Source of the DNA: Flavobacteriales bacterium
Lineage (GTDB): Bacteria > Bacteroidota > Bacteroidia > Flavobacteriales_D > Parvicellaceae
Direction: 5' to 3'
Assembly: GCA_026993705.1 (NCBI GenBank)
Contig: JALWSJ010000390.1
Coordinates: forward strand, 1 to 11,776
DNA: 11,776 nt
The position numbers were made by a program, and so were the translations under genes. Positions 1-6,208 of this stretch are shown here, in pieces. The notes beneath the pieces are model-generated. The model did no database searches and had not been told where the DNA came from. It saw nothing but the letters and a program-made list of their open reading frames with translations. Numbering within the stretch: the first letter of the stretch is position 1; the number at the start of each line of letters is the position of its first letter.

Positions 1-740
1 TTTTTCCAGTAAGAAAACTGTGCCTTAAACGGATTTGAACTCTCAAAACCACTGGTAATTCCATAGTCAGGCTCTTCCTCTTCTTCTTTGAATGTACCTA
101 ACAGTTTGTCCCAAAAGATAAATATGTGTCCATAATTTTTATCTAAATATTTTTCGTTTCTGGAATGGTGAACTCTATGGTGTGACGGTGTGGTCATAAA
201 CTTTTCTAAAAAACCTAACTTTCCAACAAAACGATAATGCGTAAGAAATTGATAAATCCCCAAAAACATAATCGTGGTAGCTATGGTTATAGGGTCAAAT
301 CCCATCAATGGCATCCAAACAAAAAACAATGCTCTATTTAACACGGCGAAAAAAGATACCCTAAACACAGTGGTTACATTCAATTCTTCACTTTGGTGAT
401 GCACAATATGAGCCGCCCACAAAAAATTAATTTCATGACTTAACCGATGATGCCAATATGCCAAAAAGTCGGTTACGAGCAAAGCGATAAACCACGTCAA
501 AGGATTGGCGGGAATCTTCCACGGCACTATTTGATAAATGTAATTGAATAAAAAGAAAAAACCAACAGCACAAAAGACATCAAATGACCGTTCTATCATT
601 CCGCTGGACAAATTAGTTAATGTATCAGCAAGCGTATATACTCTTTTTCCTTTTATTTTGGAAACTATCAACTCTATAATAATAAGCGTCAGGGCAATGA
701 CCAATCCAACCGTAAACATTAATTTTAATACCGAAACCAT
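1..740 (-). CDS. Sterol desaturase / fatty acid hydroxylase family membrane protein (3' end outside window)
   Basis: The reverse strand is open from 740 to the window edge, giving about 246 residues with no stop seen. It is an integral-membrane di-iron oxygenase of the fatty acid hydroxylase superfamily (ERG3-like), which hydroxylates or desaturates lipids or sterol-like substrates in the cytoplasmic membrane; the substrate here cannot be told. The ordered histidine boxes are visible: WHHRLSH, then HIVHH about 15 residues later, then SHHRVHH followed by NYGH, with hydrophobic stretches between them. The sequence after the last box (FWDKLLGTF, then an acidic run) is typical of the C-terminal part of this family, so most of the protein is present. 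An in-frame ATG at 818 would add 26 residues (MREVSLLRCFC...), but a perfect -7 box at 776-783 lies between the two ATGs. A transcript from it could only use the ATG at 740, so I chose 740. Family assignment is firm; substrate unknown. Confidence 0.9.
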   Translation of the reverse strand, partial: MVSVLKLMFTVGLVIALTLIIIELIVSKIKGKRVYTLADTLTNLSSGMIERSFDVFCAVGFFFLFNYIYQIVPWKIPANPLTWFIALLVTDFLAYWHHRLSHEINFLWAAHIVHHQSEELNVTTVFRVSFFAVLNRALFFVWMPLMGFDPITIATTIMFLGIYQFLTHYRFVGKLGFLEKFMTTPSHHRVHHSRNEKYLDKNYGHIFIFWDKLLGTFKEEEEEPDYGITSGFESSNPFKAQFSYWK

Positions 741-775
741 ATTCTTCAACTTTTTATAATCCGAAAAAATCTTTG

Positions 776-783
776 CAAAGTTA
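776..783 (-). promoter_or_regulatory. -7 promoter box of the fatty acid hydroxylase gene
   Basis: Read on the minus strand this is TAACTTTG, an exact match to the Bacteroidetes -7 consensus TAnnTTTG, 35 bases before the ATG at 740. No TTG is found at the usual 18-20 base spacing upstream, so the -33 part is weak. The box decides the start codon: it lies downstream of the alternative ATG at 818. Confidence 0.5.
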
Positions 784-846
784 CGACAGAAACAACGTAA
801 TAAACTGACTTCTCTCATTTTTTTATCTACTTTATTCCTTACAATC

Positions 847-993
847 TATTTTTGGGCGTTCCCCTATTTTATAAAAGCAACATATCGCTCACGCTCAACG
901 TTGTTTTTGTAAAATAGGGTCGGGCTATCCACTATATCTTTTGGGTTGCATATATGCAACAACCCAAAAGGATGCCGTTTCTATCCCTAACGC
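847..993 (+). repeat. Two-hairpin repeat cassette, copy A
   Basis: The cassette is built as block, hairpin, block, hairpin, block. Block 1 is TTTGGGCGTTCCC (851-863). Hairpin 1 pairs 862-881 with 900-919: 20 consecutive pairs including two G-T wobbles, with an 18-base loop. Block 2 is GGTCGGGCTATC (918-929). Hairpin 2 pairs 938-948 with 960-970; its core TTGCATATATGCAA is itself a palindrome. Block 3 is CCGTTTCTATCCCTAAC (975-991). The same three blocks in the same order and orientation recur at 11613-11765, with different but still pairing stems. I have the impression that cassettes with GGGCGTTCCC and GTCGGGCTATCC recur in flavobacterial genomes, but I cannot verify this here. It could be a REP/BIME-like DNA element mobilised in trans, or a structured RNA; nothing in it looks coding. 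TATTTTTG at 847-854 matches the -7 consensus but is not conserved in copy B. Confidence 0.85.
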
Positions 994-1050
994 TTGTGAA
1001 ATGAGTGTTAAGAAAATGAGTTTTAGTTTCTTTAGACAATGAAAAAATAT

Positions 1051-1101
1051 TTTGCTCATCATTTATTAATATTGATATATTGTTAACTTTGCTCATCATT
1101 T
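1051..1101 (+). promoter_or_regulatory. Control region of the sigma/kinase operon: 14-base direct repeat and -7 box
   Basis: TTTGCTCATCATTT occurs at 1051-1064 and again, identically, at 1088-1101, a period of 37 bases. The second copy overlaps TAACTTTG at 1084-1091, an exact TAnnTTTG -7 box 73 bases before the sigma factor ATG. The first copy is preceded by TATTTTG, one base short of the same consensus. The site could be two tandem promoters or a pair of activator/repressor sites. No TTG lies at the normal -33 spacing, which would fit dependence on an activator or on an alternative sigma factor such as the one encoded downstream. The repeat and box are seen directly; the function is inferred. 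Confidence 0.5.
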
Positions 1102-1164
1102 TTTTAGAAAACTGAAGTTCGATAAGCATATTTAAACGGCATTACTCATTCATAACCCTCTTAA

Positions 1165-1725
1165 ATGGAAACCACCAAAATAAACTTAGAACAACTGGTA
1201 CACGACTATAGCGACTATTTGTTTCGTTACGCCTTTTCTAAAGTCGAGCGAAAAGAGATAGCAGAAGATTTAGTGCAAGAAACCTATATAGTAGCGGTTA
1301 CTAAAATACATACTTTTAGAGGCGAAAGTTCACCTAAAACATGGTTGACCTCCATATTAAGAAATAAAATATTTGACTATTACAGACAAAAAGCGAAAGA
1401 AAACATAACTGAAACCAAAGAAGATAGTCTTTCCGAATCCTTTGATGAGAAAGGAAATTGGAAAAAAGACCATATTCCTTTTGTTTTTGAAGAATCGCCG
1501 GAAAACCTTCTCAACAATGCTGATTTTTTAATTGTTTTCAACCTTTGTATCGACAATCTTCCTCCACTTTGGGGCAGTGTAATAAAGATGCGATTTATAG
1601 ATGCCCAAAAAGGGAAAAAAGTTTGTCAGGAACTTAATATTTCTGAGTCTAATCTTTGGCAAATCATTCATCGTTCAAAACTGAAACTGAAAGATTGTTT
1701 AACGTTGAATTGGAAAAACCAGTAA
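1165..1725 (+). CDS. ECF-type RNA polymerase sigma factor (sigma-70 family)
   Basis: This 186-residue protein has the two-domain layout of extracytoplasmic-function sigma factors, which bind core RNA polymerase and direct it to a small regulon. Region 2 (about residues 9-75) shows AEDLVQETYIVAV and the -10-binding segment FRGESSPKTWLTSILRNKIFDYYRQK in its usual place. Region 4 (about 127-180) shows LPPLWGSVIKMRF and a helix-turn-helix, VCQELNISESNLWQIIHRSKLKLK. The linker is long and contains FDEKGNWKKD. From memory, a very similar linker and the ending CL..NW mark a proteobacterial ECF family that is also encoded beside a small HC2 zinc-finger protein, as here. It is the first gene of four on the plus strand; the next starts 4 bases after its stop. 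It may be autoregulated from the promoter region at 1051-1101. The sigma-factor role is confident; the signal and regulon are unknown. Confidence 0.92.
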   Translation: METTKINLEQLVHDYSDYLFRYAFSKVERKEIAEDLVQETYIVAVTKIHTFRGESSPKTWLTSILRNKIFDYYRQKAKENITETKEDSLSESFDEKGNWKKDHIPFVFEESPENLLNNADFLIVFNLCIDNLPPLWGSVIKMRFIDAQKGKKVCQELNISESNLWQIIHRSKLKLKDCLTLNWKNQ

Positions 1726-1729
1726 CTTT

Positions 1730-1972
1730 ATGATGTCTTGTAAAAAAGCAACCGAAATAATTGAGAAATCAAAAATTACCAAACTTTCCATGTTGGAAGT
1801 TATGGGCTTACGCTTTCATCTTTCTATGTGTAAGGATTGCTCTAATTATCAAAAATTAAGCTCTCAAATTGACGCATTACTATCAGAAACGCCAAGCGAC
1901 TCCCTAAATATGAGCCTTGATGAACAACAAAAACAAAAAATAATTGAACTAATAAAGAAGAGCAAGAAATAA
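1730..1972 (+). CDS. Small soluble zinc-finger (ZAS/HC2-type) anti-sigma-like protein
   Basis: This 80-residue protein carries the zinc-binding anti-sigma signature: Cys4 near the N-terminus, then His30-x3-Cys34-x2-Cys37 (HLSMCKDC). In known anti-sigma factors this motif binds zinc and holds the ECF sigma factor inactive, sometimes as a redox switch. Unlike most, it has no transmembrane helix or periplasmic domain; after the finger there is only a polar, Lys/Gln-rich helix-like tail. It must therefore sense or act in the cytoplasm. It starts 4 bases after the sigma factor stop, which implies translational coupling and strongly suggests the sigma factor is its partner. ATG codons at 1730 and 1733 are both usable starts. 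The N-terminal pattern SCKKATEIIEKS...L...E...LRFHL resembles short HC2 proteins paired with ECF factors in Proteobacteria (recalled, not searched). Motif is clear; anti-sigma activity is inferred. Confidence 0.82.
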   Translation: MMSCKKATEIIEKSKITKLSMLEVMGLRFHLSMCKDCSNYQKLSSQIDALLSETPSDSLNMSLDEQQKQKIIELIKKSKK

Positions 1973-1992
1973 TTCCTCACTTACTACCCCTA

Positions 1993-3171
1993 ATGCTGAA
2001 AAAACTCATAAATATTGGTATAACCGACCAAATGGACTCTTTTGACAAAAGAGGAATCCGATTGACAAATGCCATTGTATTTAGTATTATTATTTTTGCT
2101 CTTTTAGTTGAGTTTTACACCCTTATTGTTATTGGTATTATCCCGACCGGCATCATTCAGTTGTTAGTTTCAGTCGCTCTTTTATCCTTAATTTTACTAC
2201 TCAACTACTTTCATAAATACAAATTAGCTAGAACAACGCTTCTAATCCAAAGCAACTTATCTTTAATTGCAGCGATATTGCTTGTTGACAATAAAATAGG
2301 AGCTGCTGAATTTCATTACTTGAATTTTATTTTATATGTAATTATACTTCGAGAATATTGGAAAATTTACTTTTGGTCAATTCTCACCATTACTATATAT
2401 GTTACAGGTATCATTCTTGAATACCATAATCTTATTCATCCTAAAATTATATTTCCTGAACATCAATACCTATTGTTCCGTCCTATACTCTTTATAATTG
2501 CCACTATTTCTATTATCTTAGTACTAATATTTTTTAGGAAAGAAAATGAAAACAAAGAAAACCAACTCAGTAAAAAAATAAAATACAATGAGACGCTTCT
2601 AAAAGAAGTGCATCATCGTGTAAAAAACAACTTGCAACTGATTTTGAGTTTGTTAGAATTACAGATGGACAAAGATATAGACGAAAATTCTAGGGAAGTC
2701 TTACTAGACTGTCAAAATAGAGTTTATGCTATGTTTCTTGTTCATAATCGTTTAATATCAGGTGAAGAATGCATCAGTCTGAGTGATTACATAAGAGATT
2801 TATGCCATAATATTAACAAAAGCTTTCCTCAACAAAACATAGACTACCTCCTGAATCTTGAAGAAGATTTATATTGTGATTTAAACAAAACACTTCTATT
2901 GGGAATTATCATAAACGAAGTGATTACCAACAGTTATAAGCATGCTTTTGAACAGCAGCAAACGAATAAAGTAATAGAAATCACATTAACAAAAGAACAG
3001 CATAAGATTAAACTAGTTATAAAAGACAATGGAAGAGGGAATTACAACACCCCCCCCCAAGACGACCACAATACGCTTGGATTAAAACTAGTTTACATGA
3101 TAGCAAAACAATTAAAAGCGAAAATAGAAACAGAAAATAATAATGGTTTTAAAGTAGTCGTTATATTTTAA
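1993..3171 (+). CDS. Membrane HisKA_2-family sensor histidine kinase
   Basis: This 392-residue inner-membrane kinase has about six hydrophobic segments between residues 25 and 181 and no large periplasmic domain, so it probably senses something in or at the membrane. A short linker leads to the HisKA_2 dimerisation/phosphoacceptor box KEVHHRVKNNLQL (residues 204-216; phosphorylated His most likely 208). The ATP-binding domain follows: N box NEVITNSYKHAF (308-319), G1 box DNGRG (345-349) and G2 box LGLKLV (362-367). It would autophosphorylate and pass the phosphate to the regulator encoded next, whose ATG overlaps this stop by one base (TAATG). Codons 353-356, between G1 and G2, contain nine consecutive C residues (3050-3058), which is striking in such AT-rich DNA. 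Gain or loss of one C would cut off the G2 box. The gene is 20 bases downstream of the zinc-finger gene, so it very likely belongs to the same operon. Confidence 0.93.
   Translation: MLKKLINIGITDQMDSFDKRGIRLTNAIVFSIIIFALLVEFYTLIVIGIIPTGIIQLLVSVALLSLILLLNYFHKYKLARTTLLIQSNLSLIAAILLVDNKIGAAEFHYLNFILYVIILREYWKIYFWSILTITIYVTGIILEYHNLIHPKIIFPEHQYLLFRPILFIIATISIILVLIFFRKENENKENQLSKKIKYNETLLKEVHHRVKNNLQLILSLLELQMDKDIDENSREVLLDCQNRVYAMFLVHNRLISGEECISLSDYIRDLCHNINKSFPQQNIDYLLNLEEDLYCDLNKTLLLGIIINEVITNSYKHAFEQQQTNKVIEITLTKEQHKIKLVIKDNGRGNYNTPPQDDHNTLGLKLVYMIAKQLKAKIETENNNGFKVVVIF
3050..3058 (+). repeat. Poly-C tract (C9) inside the kinase gene
   Basis: Nine consecutive cytosines encode part of Thr353-Pro354-Pro355-Gln356 of the histidine kinase. 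With eight Cs the frame reads about nine further codons and stops at a TAA; with ten Cs it runs about 27 codons and stops at a TAA. Either way the G2 ATP-lid motif is lost. Tracts like this can change length by slipped-strand mispairing. Confidence 0.85.
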
Positions 3172-3857
3172 TGCAAAAAACAGTAGTCATCATAGAGGAC
3201 GAGGTTATTATCGCAGAAAACCTCAATCGTATTCTAACCAAATTCGGGTATGAGGTACTTTATATTGCCAACACTTTTGAAGAAGGGCTTGAAGCCGTAA
3301 AAGATTATACCCCATTTGCCTTTTTAATCGACATCAACTTAAGCTCTCCCTTTGGTGATGGTATAACGATTGCAAAAAAAATTAAACACTACTCTAGTGC
3401 TAAACATATCTACGTTACAGCAAATGCTGACAAAAACACACTCATTGAGGCTAGTAGTAGCTTCCCCGACGGATACATTACCAAGCCCTTTAGAGCCGAC
3501 CAAATATTTTCGGCTTTGGAGATACTATACAACAATTCACAACCTATCCAACATATAGAAGTTAAACACAAGGGAAATCTCATTCGCCTTGAAGAAAATC
3601 AAATTCATTTTATAAAATCAGATGGTGTTTATGTGGAAATATATACGGAGTTTGAAAAATATTTGTTCCGAGCATCTTTCAATAATCTGTTAAAGAAATT
3701 CGCTAATTCGCTAATTCAAGTACACCGTTCATACTTAATTAATAAGCATAAAGTAAATTCATACAACAGCAAAGAGGTTGAATTAATATGTGGAACAGAC
3801 ATTCCAATCGGAAGAATATATAGACAAGACTTTGTTCAAAGCATAAAATCAATTTAA
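3171..3857 (+). CDS. LytTR-family response regulator
   Basis: This 228-residue regulator has a receiver domain (about 3-120) followed by a LytTR DNA-binding domain (about 130-226). Receiver landmarks are the acidic pair Glu9-Asp10, the phosphoacceptor Asp54 in FLIDINL, Thr83, and Lys105 in YITKPF. The LytTR part shows the typical run from IHFIKSDGVYVEIYT through FANSLIQVHRSYLINKHKV to IPIGRIYRQDF. It should be phosphorylated by the kinase just upstream (one-base overlap of stop and start) and then bind paired direct repeats in target promoters; the 14-base repeats at 1051 and 1088 are candidate targets, though they do not clearly match the LytTR consensus I know. An 8-base unit, ATTCGCTA, is repeated 2.5 times at 3698-3717. 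It is the last gene of the operon and faces the convergent upp gene 25 bases away; no clear terminator is visible between them. Confidence 0.94.
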   Translation: MQKTVVIIEDEVIIAENLNRILTKFGYEVLYIANTFEEGLEAVKDYTPFAFLIDINLSSPFGDGITIAKKIKHYSSAKHIYVTANADKNTLIEASSSFPDGYITKPFRADQIFSALEILYNNSQPIQHIEVKHKGNLIRLEENQIHFIKSDGVYVEIYTEFEKYLFRASFNNLLKKFANSLIQVHRSYLINKHKVNSYNSKEVELICGTDIPIGRIYRQDFVQSIKSI

Positions 3858-3882
3858 ACTGGTTCTGTTTTACATTAATGAA

Positions 3883-4542
3883 TTAATAATCCATCTTTTC
3901 TCCAAAAGCCAAATCTCCGGCGTCCCCTAATCCGGGAACAATGTAAGACTGAGCTGTCATTTCTTCGTCTATTGCTCCAATCCAAATCGTTGTATTAGGA
4001 GGCATACTTTTCTTTACGTAATTAATTCCCTCCAGACTTGCTATAACCCCAACCACGTGAATATGCTTTGGTTTACCTTTACTCAAAAGAGCTTTATAAG
4101 CCAAAACCATTGAAGCTCCTGATGCAATCATAGGGTCGCTTAAAATCACAACTTTGCCCTCTACACTCGGGCTCGATAAATATTCAATTTCAACATCAAA
4201 ATCTTCGTTATTCGTATGTTTTCTATAAGCCGAAATAAAACAATTATCAGCACTATCAAAATAATTCAATAACCCTTGATGCAAAGGCAACCCGGCTCTT
4301 AATATTGTAGCTATTATAGGTTGTTCTGCCAATACTTGCATTTTTGCCACTCCTAAAGGAGAATAGATGTCTTCTTCTTTGTACTCCAACTGTTTACTCA
4401 ATTCGTACGCCGTAATTTCTCCTAACCGTTCTAAATTACGTCTAAAACGCATCCGGTCTTTTTGAACTTTCAAATCCCTTAATTGGGCTAAAAAATTATT
4501 GTAAATTGAGTTGGTCTTACTGAAATTGTGTAGAGAAATCAT
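3883..4542 (-). CDS. upp: Uracil phosphoribosyltransferase
   Basis: This cytoplasmic enzyme converts uracil and PRPP to UMP in pyrimidine salvage. The 219-residue protein is close to the usual family length. The PRPP-binding loop is at 131-145 (VVILSDPMIASGASM, where many homologues have DPMLATGGS). The uracil-binding C-terminal signature IVPGLGDAGDLAFG is at 201-214. LRAGLP at 81-86 is also typical. The loop reads ASGAS rather than ATGGS; the acidic residue and the Ser/Gly pattern remain, so the enzyme should be active. It is the last gene of a minus-strand set, 44 bases after the acyltransferase gene, with no convincing promoter of its own in that gap. Confidence 0.95.
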   Translation of the reverse strand: MISLHNFSKTNSIYNNFLAQLRDLKVQKDRMRFRRNLERLGEITAYELSKQLEYKEEDIYSPLGVAKMQVLAEQPIIATILRAGLPLHQGLLNYFDSADNCFISAYRKHTNNEDFDVEIEYLSSPSVEGKVVILSDPMIASGASMVLAYKALLSKGKPKHIHVVGVIASLEGINYVKKSMPPNTTIWIGAIDEEMTAQSYIVPGLGDAGDLAFGEKMDY

Positions 4543-4586
4543 AGTATAAGGAAGGTTTGAGGAATTGAATTTGTTTACAAAATAAG

Positions 4587-5516
4587 CTATTTTTTAAATA
4601 ACTCTTTTATTTTTTTGCCTTTTTTTAGAATCCAAGGTAAATCGTTTCTTGTATATTCATAATAAATATCATCAATAGCACCAAACCGTTTATAAAACCC
4701 GGAAATACTTTCTATTCTACTGCCTCCAAAATCAAAAATAGTACACGTAGTTGAATATTCCTTTATCACATAGTCCATCAAAAGAAACATAGCTCCGTTC
4801 TTTTTTCCTTCAGCATTTGTCGAGCCTTTTAAATAGTAAACTCTCTTTCCGTGGAAAAGATAAAAACCTTGAGCTACAACCTCATTTATCTCATTTTTTA
4901 CAATAAATAGATTTCCTTTTTTGTTTTTTACAGCTTGAGATATTAATCGAGATAAATTATCATAGTGTCTTTTCGTATAATCGACTTGACCTCCGGTATG
5001 TTTTTGAAAAAAAAGAACAAACTCTTCTGTATTATCACTTTCTTCAATTGTATAAATTTTTTTTTGAGCTTTTTTTATTAATCGTTTTGCATTTTTAGAA
5101 TAGTTTTTTCTCACCCCCTCATACCCGATTTTCATATCCAAAAATTGATATTTTTGTTGTGTTTTATCAAGTCCCTTAATCTCAAAATCTTGGTGAGTGC
5201 AATATTGAATCTTGTTGATTTCTTTCAACTCTATCCCGATAATTTGTTCAATTTCAAAAAGTGTTATTTTACTACCACTCGGATTAAATTCGCGTGTAAA
5301 ATAGGGTTGATAAATAATCTTCTGCCCAAATTTAATTGTATAAGCAATGGGTAATACAGCTTGGTATTCCCCAATTACAAACGCCCCCCAGTTATCACAA
5401 ACACAATCCAAATACCAACTTTGTTGATATACTCCAACACAAGAAATACTATTTACTAAAGCATCGAATTTTTCTACATCCAATCCTTTACGTTCAACCC
5501 ACCTAATTTCATCCAT
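4587..5516 (-). CDS. FemAB/GNAT-like acyltransferase of unknown substrate
   Basis: This 309-residue soluble protein has the layout of the FemAB-like GNAT group (acetyltransferase 6 / BioF2-like). The first part contains SWYLDCV and a FGQKIIYQPYFTREF segment. A basic helix, RKNYSKNAKRLIKKAQKK (136-153), matches the conserved Arg/Lys-rich region of the family. The second fold holds VVAQGFYLFHGKRVYYLKGST (213-233) and the acyl-donor-site-like GAMFLLMDYVIKEY (241-254), then FDFGGSRIESISGFYKRFGA (261-280), a strong family signature. Relatives transfer amino acids or acyl groups to peptidoglycan precursors, lipids or surface sugars; nothing here fixes the substrate. It lies between the DUF7935-like gene (33-base gap) and upp (44-base gap), so all three are probably transcribed together from the promoter near 6150. 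Confidence 0.8.
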   Translation of the reverse strand: MDEIRWVERKGLDVEKFDALVNSISCVGVYQQSWYLDCVCDNWGAFVIGEYQAVLPIAYTIKFGQKIIYQPYFTREFNPSGSKITLFEIEQIIGIELKEINKIQYCTHQDFEIKGLDKTQQKYQFLDMKIGYEGVRKNYSKNAKRLIKKAQKKIYTIEESDNTEEFVLFFQKHTGGQVDYTKRHYDNLSRLISQAVKNKKGNLFIVKNEINEVVAQGFYLFHGKRVYYLKGSTNAEGKKNGAMFLLMDYVIKEYSTTCTIFDFGGSRIESISGFYKRFGAIDDIYYEYTRNDLPWILKKGKKIKELFKK

Positions 5517-5549
5517 TGCTAAAGTTATACAACTATTTTCCTAATTAAA

Positions 5550-6095
5550 TTATCTAATACTTTTCTGGAACTCCGTTTTAATATAGTCAATAGCAACAGT
5601 AGTGGGTAATTTATCTAACTTAGCGACAATTTCAAAAATAACCTTGCTTAAATCAAATCCGCTAGCCGTTTCTTCTACTTCATTTTGTGCCATGTTAACA
5701 ATCTTTACCGTTTCTTCTTTAGCTTGTTTAAGTTTATCCCAACTAGCTTTCGAAACGTATAATTGTTGCACCATGTTATGATTATATTCATCTCTAATTG
5801 CCTTTAATAAAGATACATGCAACTGCCTAGCTGACATACCCGGCTTATGAATACGCATAATTATGTTATTTGGATCTATTCTCTCTAAATATAAAACAGC
5901 ACGTTCATAAGCTTGATTCCGAAGGGGGATATACTCCTTCCTTTCTTGCATTTTTAACTCTTCACGCTTTAACCTCAATTGTTGTTCATTCAACTCCAGT
6001 TCACGATTTAAAAACTGTTTTAACACAAAATAAACCGTTGCAAAAACCGCCAATGCCGGTATCGTTAATTTAATAATTTCTAATAAATCTCTCAT
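5550..6095 (-). CDS. DUF7935-like protein with one membrane helix and a coiled coil
   Basis: This 181-residue protein has one N-terminal transmembrane helix (about residues 8-26), then a charged, heptad-like coiled coil (about 28-58, rich in Glu, Leu, Arg and Gln) and a helical cytoplasmic domain. The segment RNQAYERAVLYLERIDPNN is reminiscent of a family of uncharacterised flavobacterial proteins (DUF7935, recalled from memory). Function is unknown. The topology suggests an N-terminally anchored protein whose bulk lies in the cytoplasm. It is the first gene of a minus-strand operon with the acyltransferase and upp, and has the best promoter in the window just upstream (6148-6176). Confidence 0.75.
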   Translation of the reverse strand: MRDLLEIIKLTIPALAVFATVYFVLKQFLNRELELNEQQLRLKREELKMQERKEYIPLRNQAYERAVLYLERIDPNNIIMRIHKPGMSARQLHVSLLKAIRDEYNHNMVQQLYVSKASWDKLKQAKEETVKIVNMAQNEVEETASGFDLSKVIFEIVAKLDKLPTTVAIDYIKTEFQKSIR

Positions 6096-6147
6096 ATTTA
6101 AGCTCTAATAATTACGCTTTAAGTTCCACTAAAGAACCGCCTTGTTT

Positions 6148-6176
6148 CAAAGATACAAAAAAGAATAATTGCACAA
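6148..6176 (-). promoter_or_regulatory. Promoter of the DUF7935-acyltransferase-upp operon
   Basis: On the minus strand TTG (6176-6174) is followed, 18 bases later, by TATCTTTG (6155-6148). This matches both halves of the Bacteroidetes promoter, a -33 TTG and a -7 TAnnTTTG at normal spacing. It lies about 50 bases before the ATG at 6095. Confidence 0.65.
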
Positions 6177-6208
6177 GACATATCATTAAACGATGTTATA
6201 CAAATATC

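Noticed and set aside
544..759. Plus-strand open frame of 71 codons
   Set aside because: It is antisense to the fatty acid hydroxylase gene, whose histidine boxes and membrane pattern are clear; the plus-strand product has no recognisable features.
741..818. N-terminal extension of the fatty acid hydroxylase from the ATG at 818
   Set aside because: The frame is open, but a perfect -7 box at 776-783 lies inside it and the added residues (basic, Cys-containing) do not look like the start of this family.
847..854. TATTTTTG as a promoter for a small RNA covering the cassette
   Set aside because: It matches TAnnTTTG in copy A, but copy B has TTATTTGG at the same place, so the box is not part of the conserved element.
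847..991. CRISPR or hairpin-terminator reading of repeat cassette A
   Set aside because: There is no array of equal repeats with unique spacers. The hairpins are not followed by T-runs and the conserved blocks outside the stems are not explained by termination.
932..1129. Minus-strand open frame of 65 codons
   Set aside because: It runs through hairpin 2 and block 3 of repeat cassette A and the control region of the sigma operon. It has no promoter box, and the part inside the cassette is explained by the repeat.
3858..3882. Bidirectional terminator between the LytTR gene and upp
   Set aside because: Only a weak AT-only inverted repeat (ATTAAT, two-base loop) is present nearby, with no GC stem; not enough to call.
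5145..5354. Plus-strand open frame of 69 codons
   Set aside because: Antisense to the acyltransferase gene with no start context or recognisable motif.
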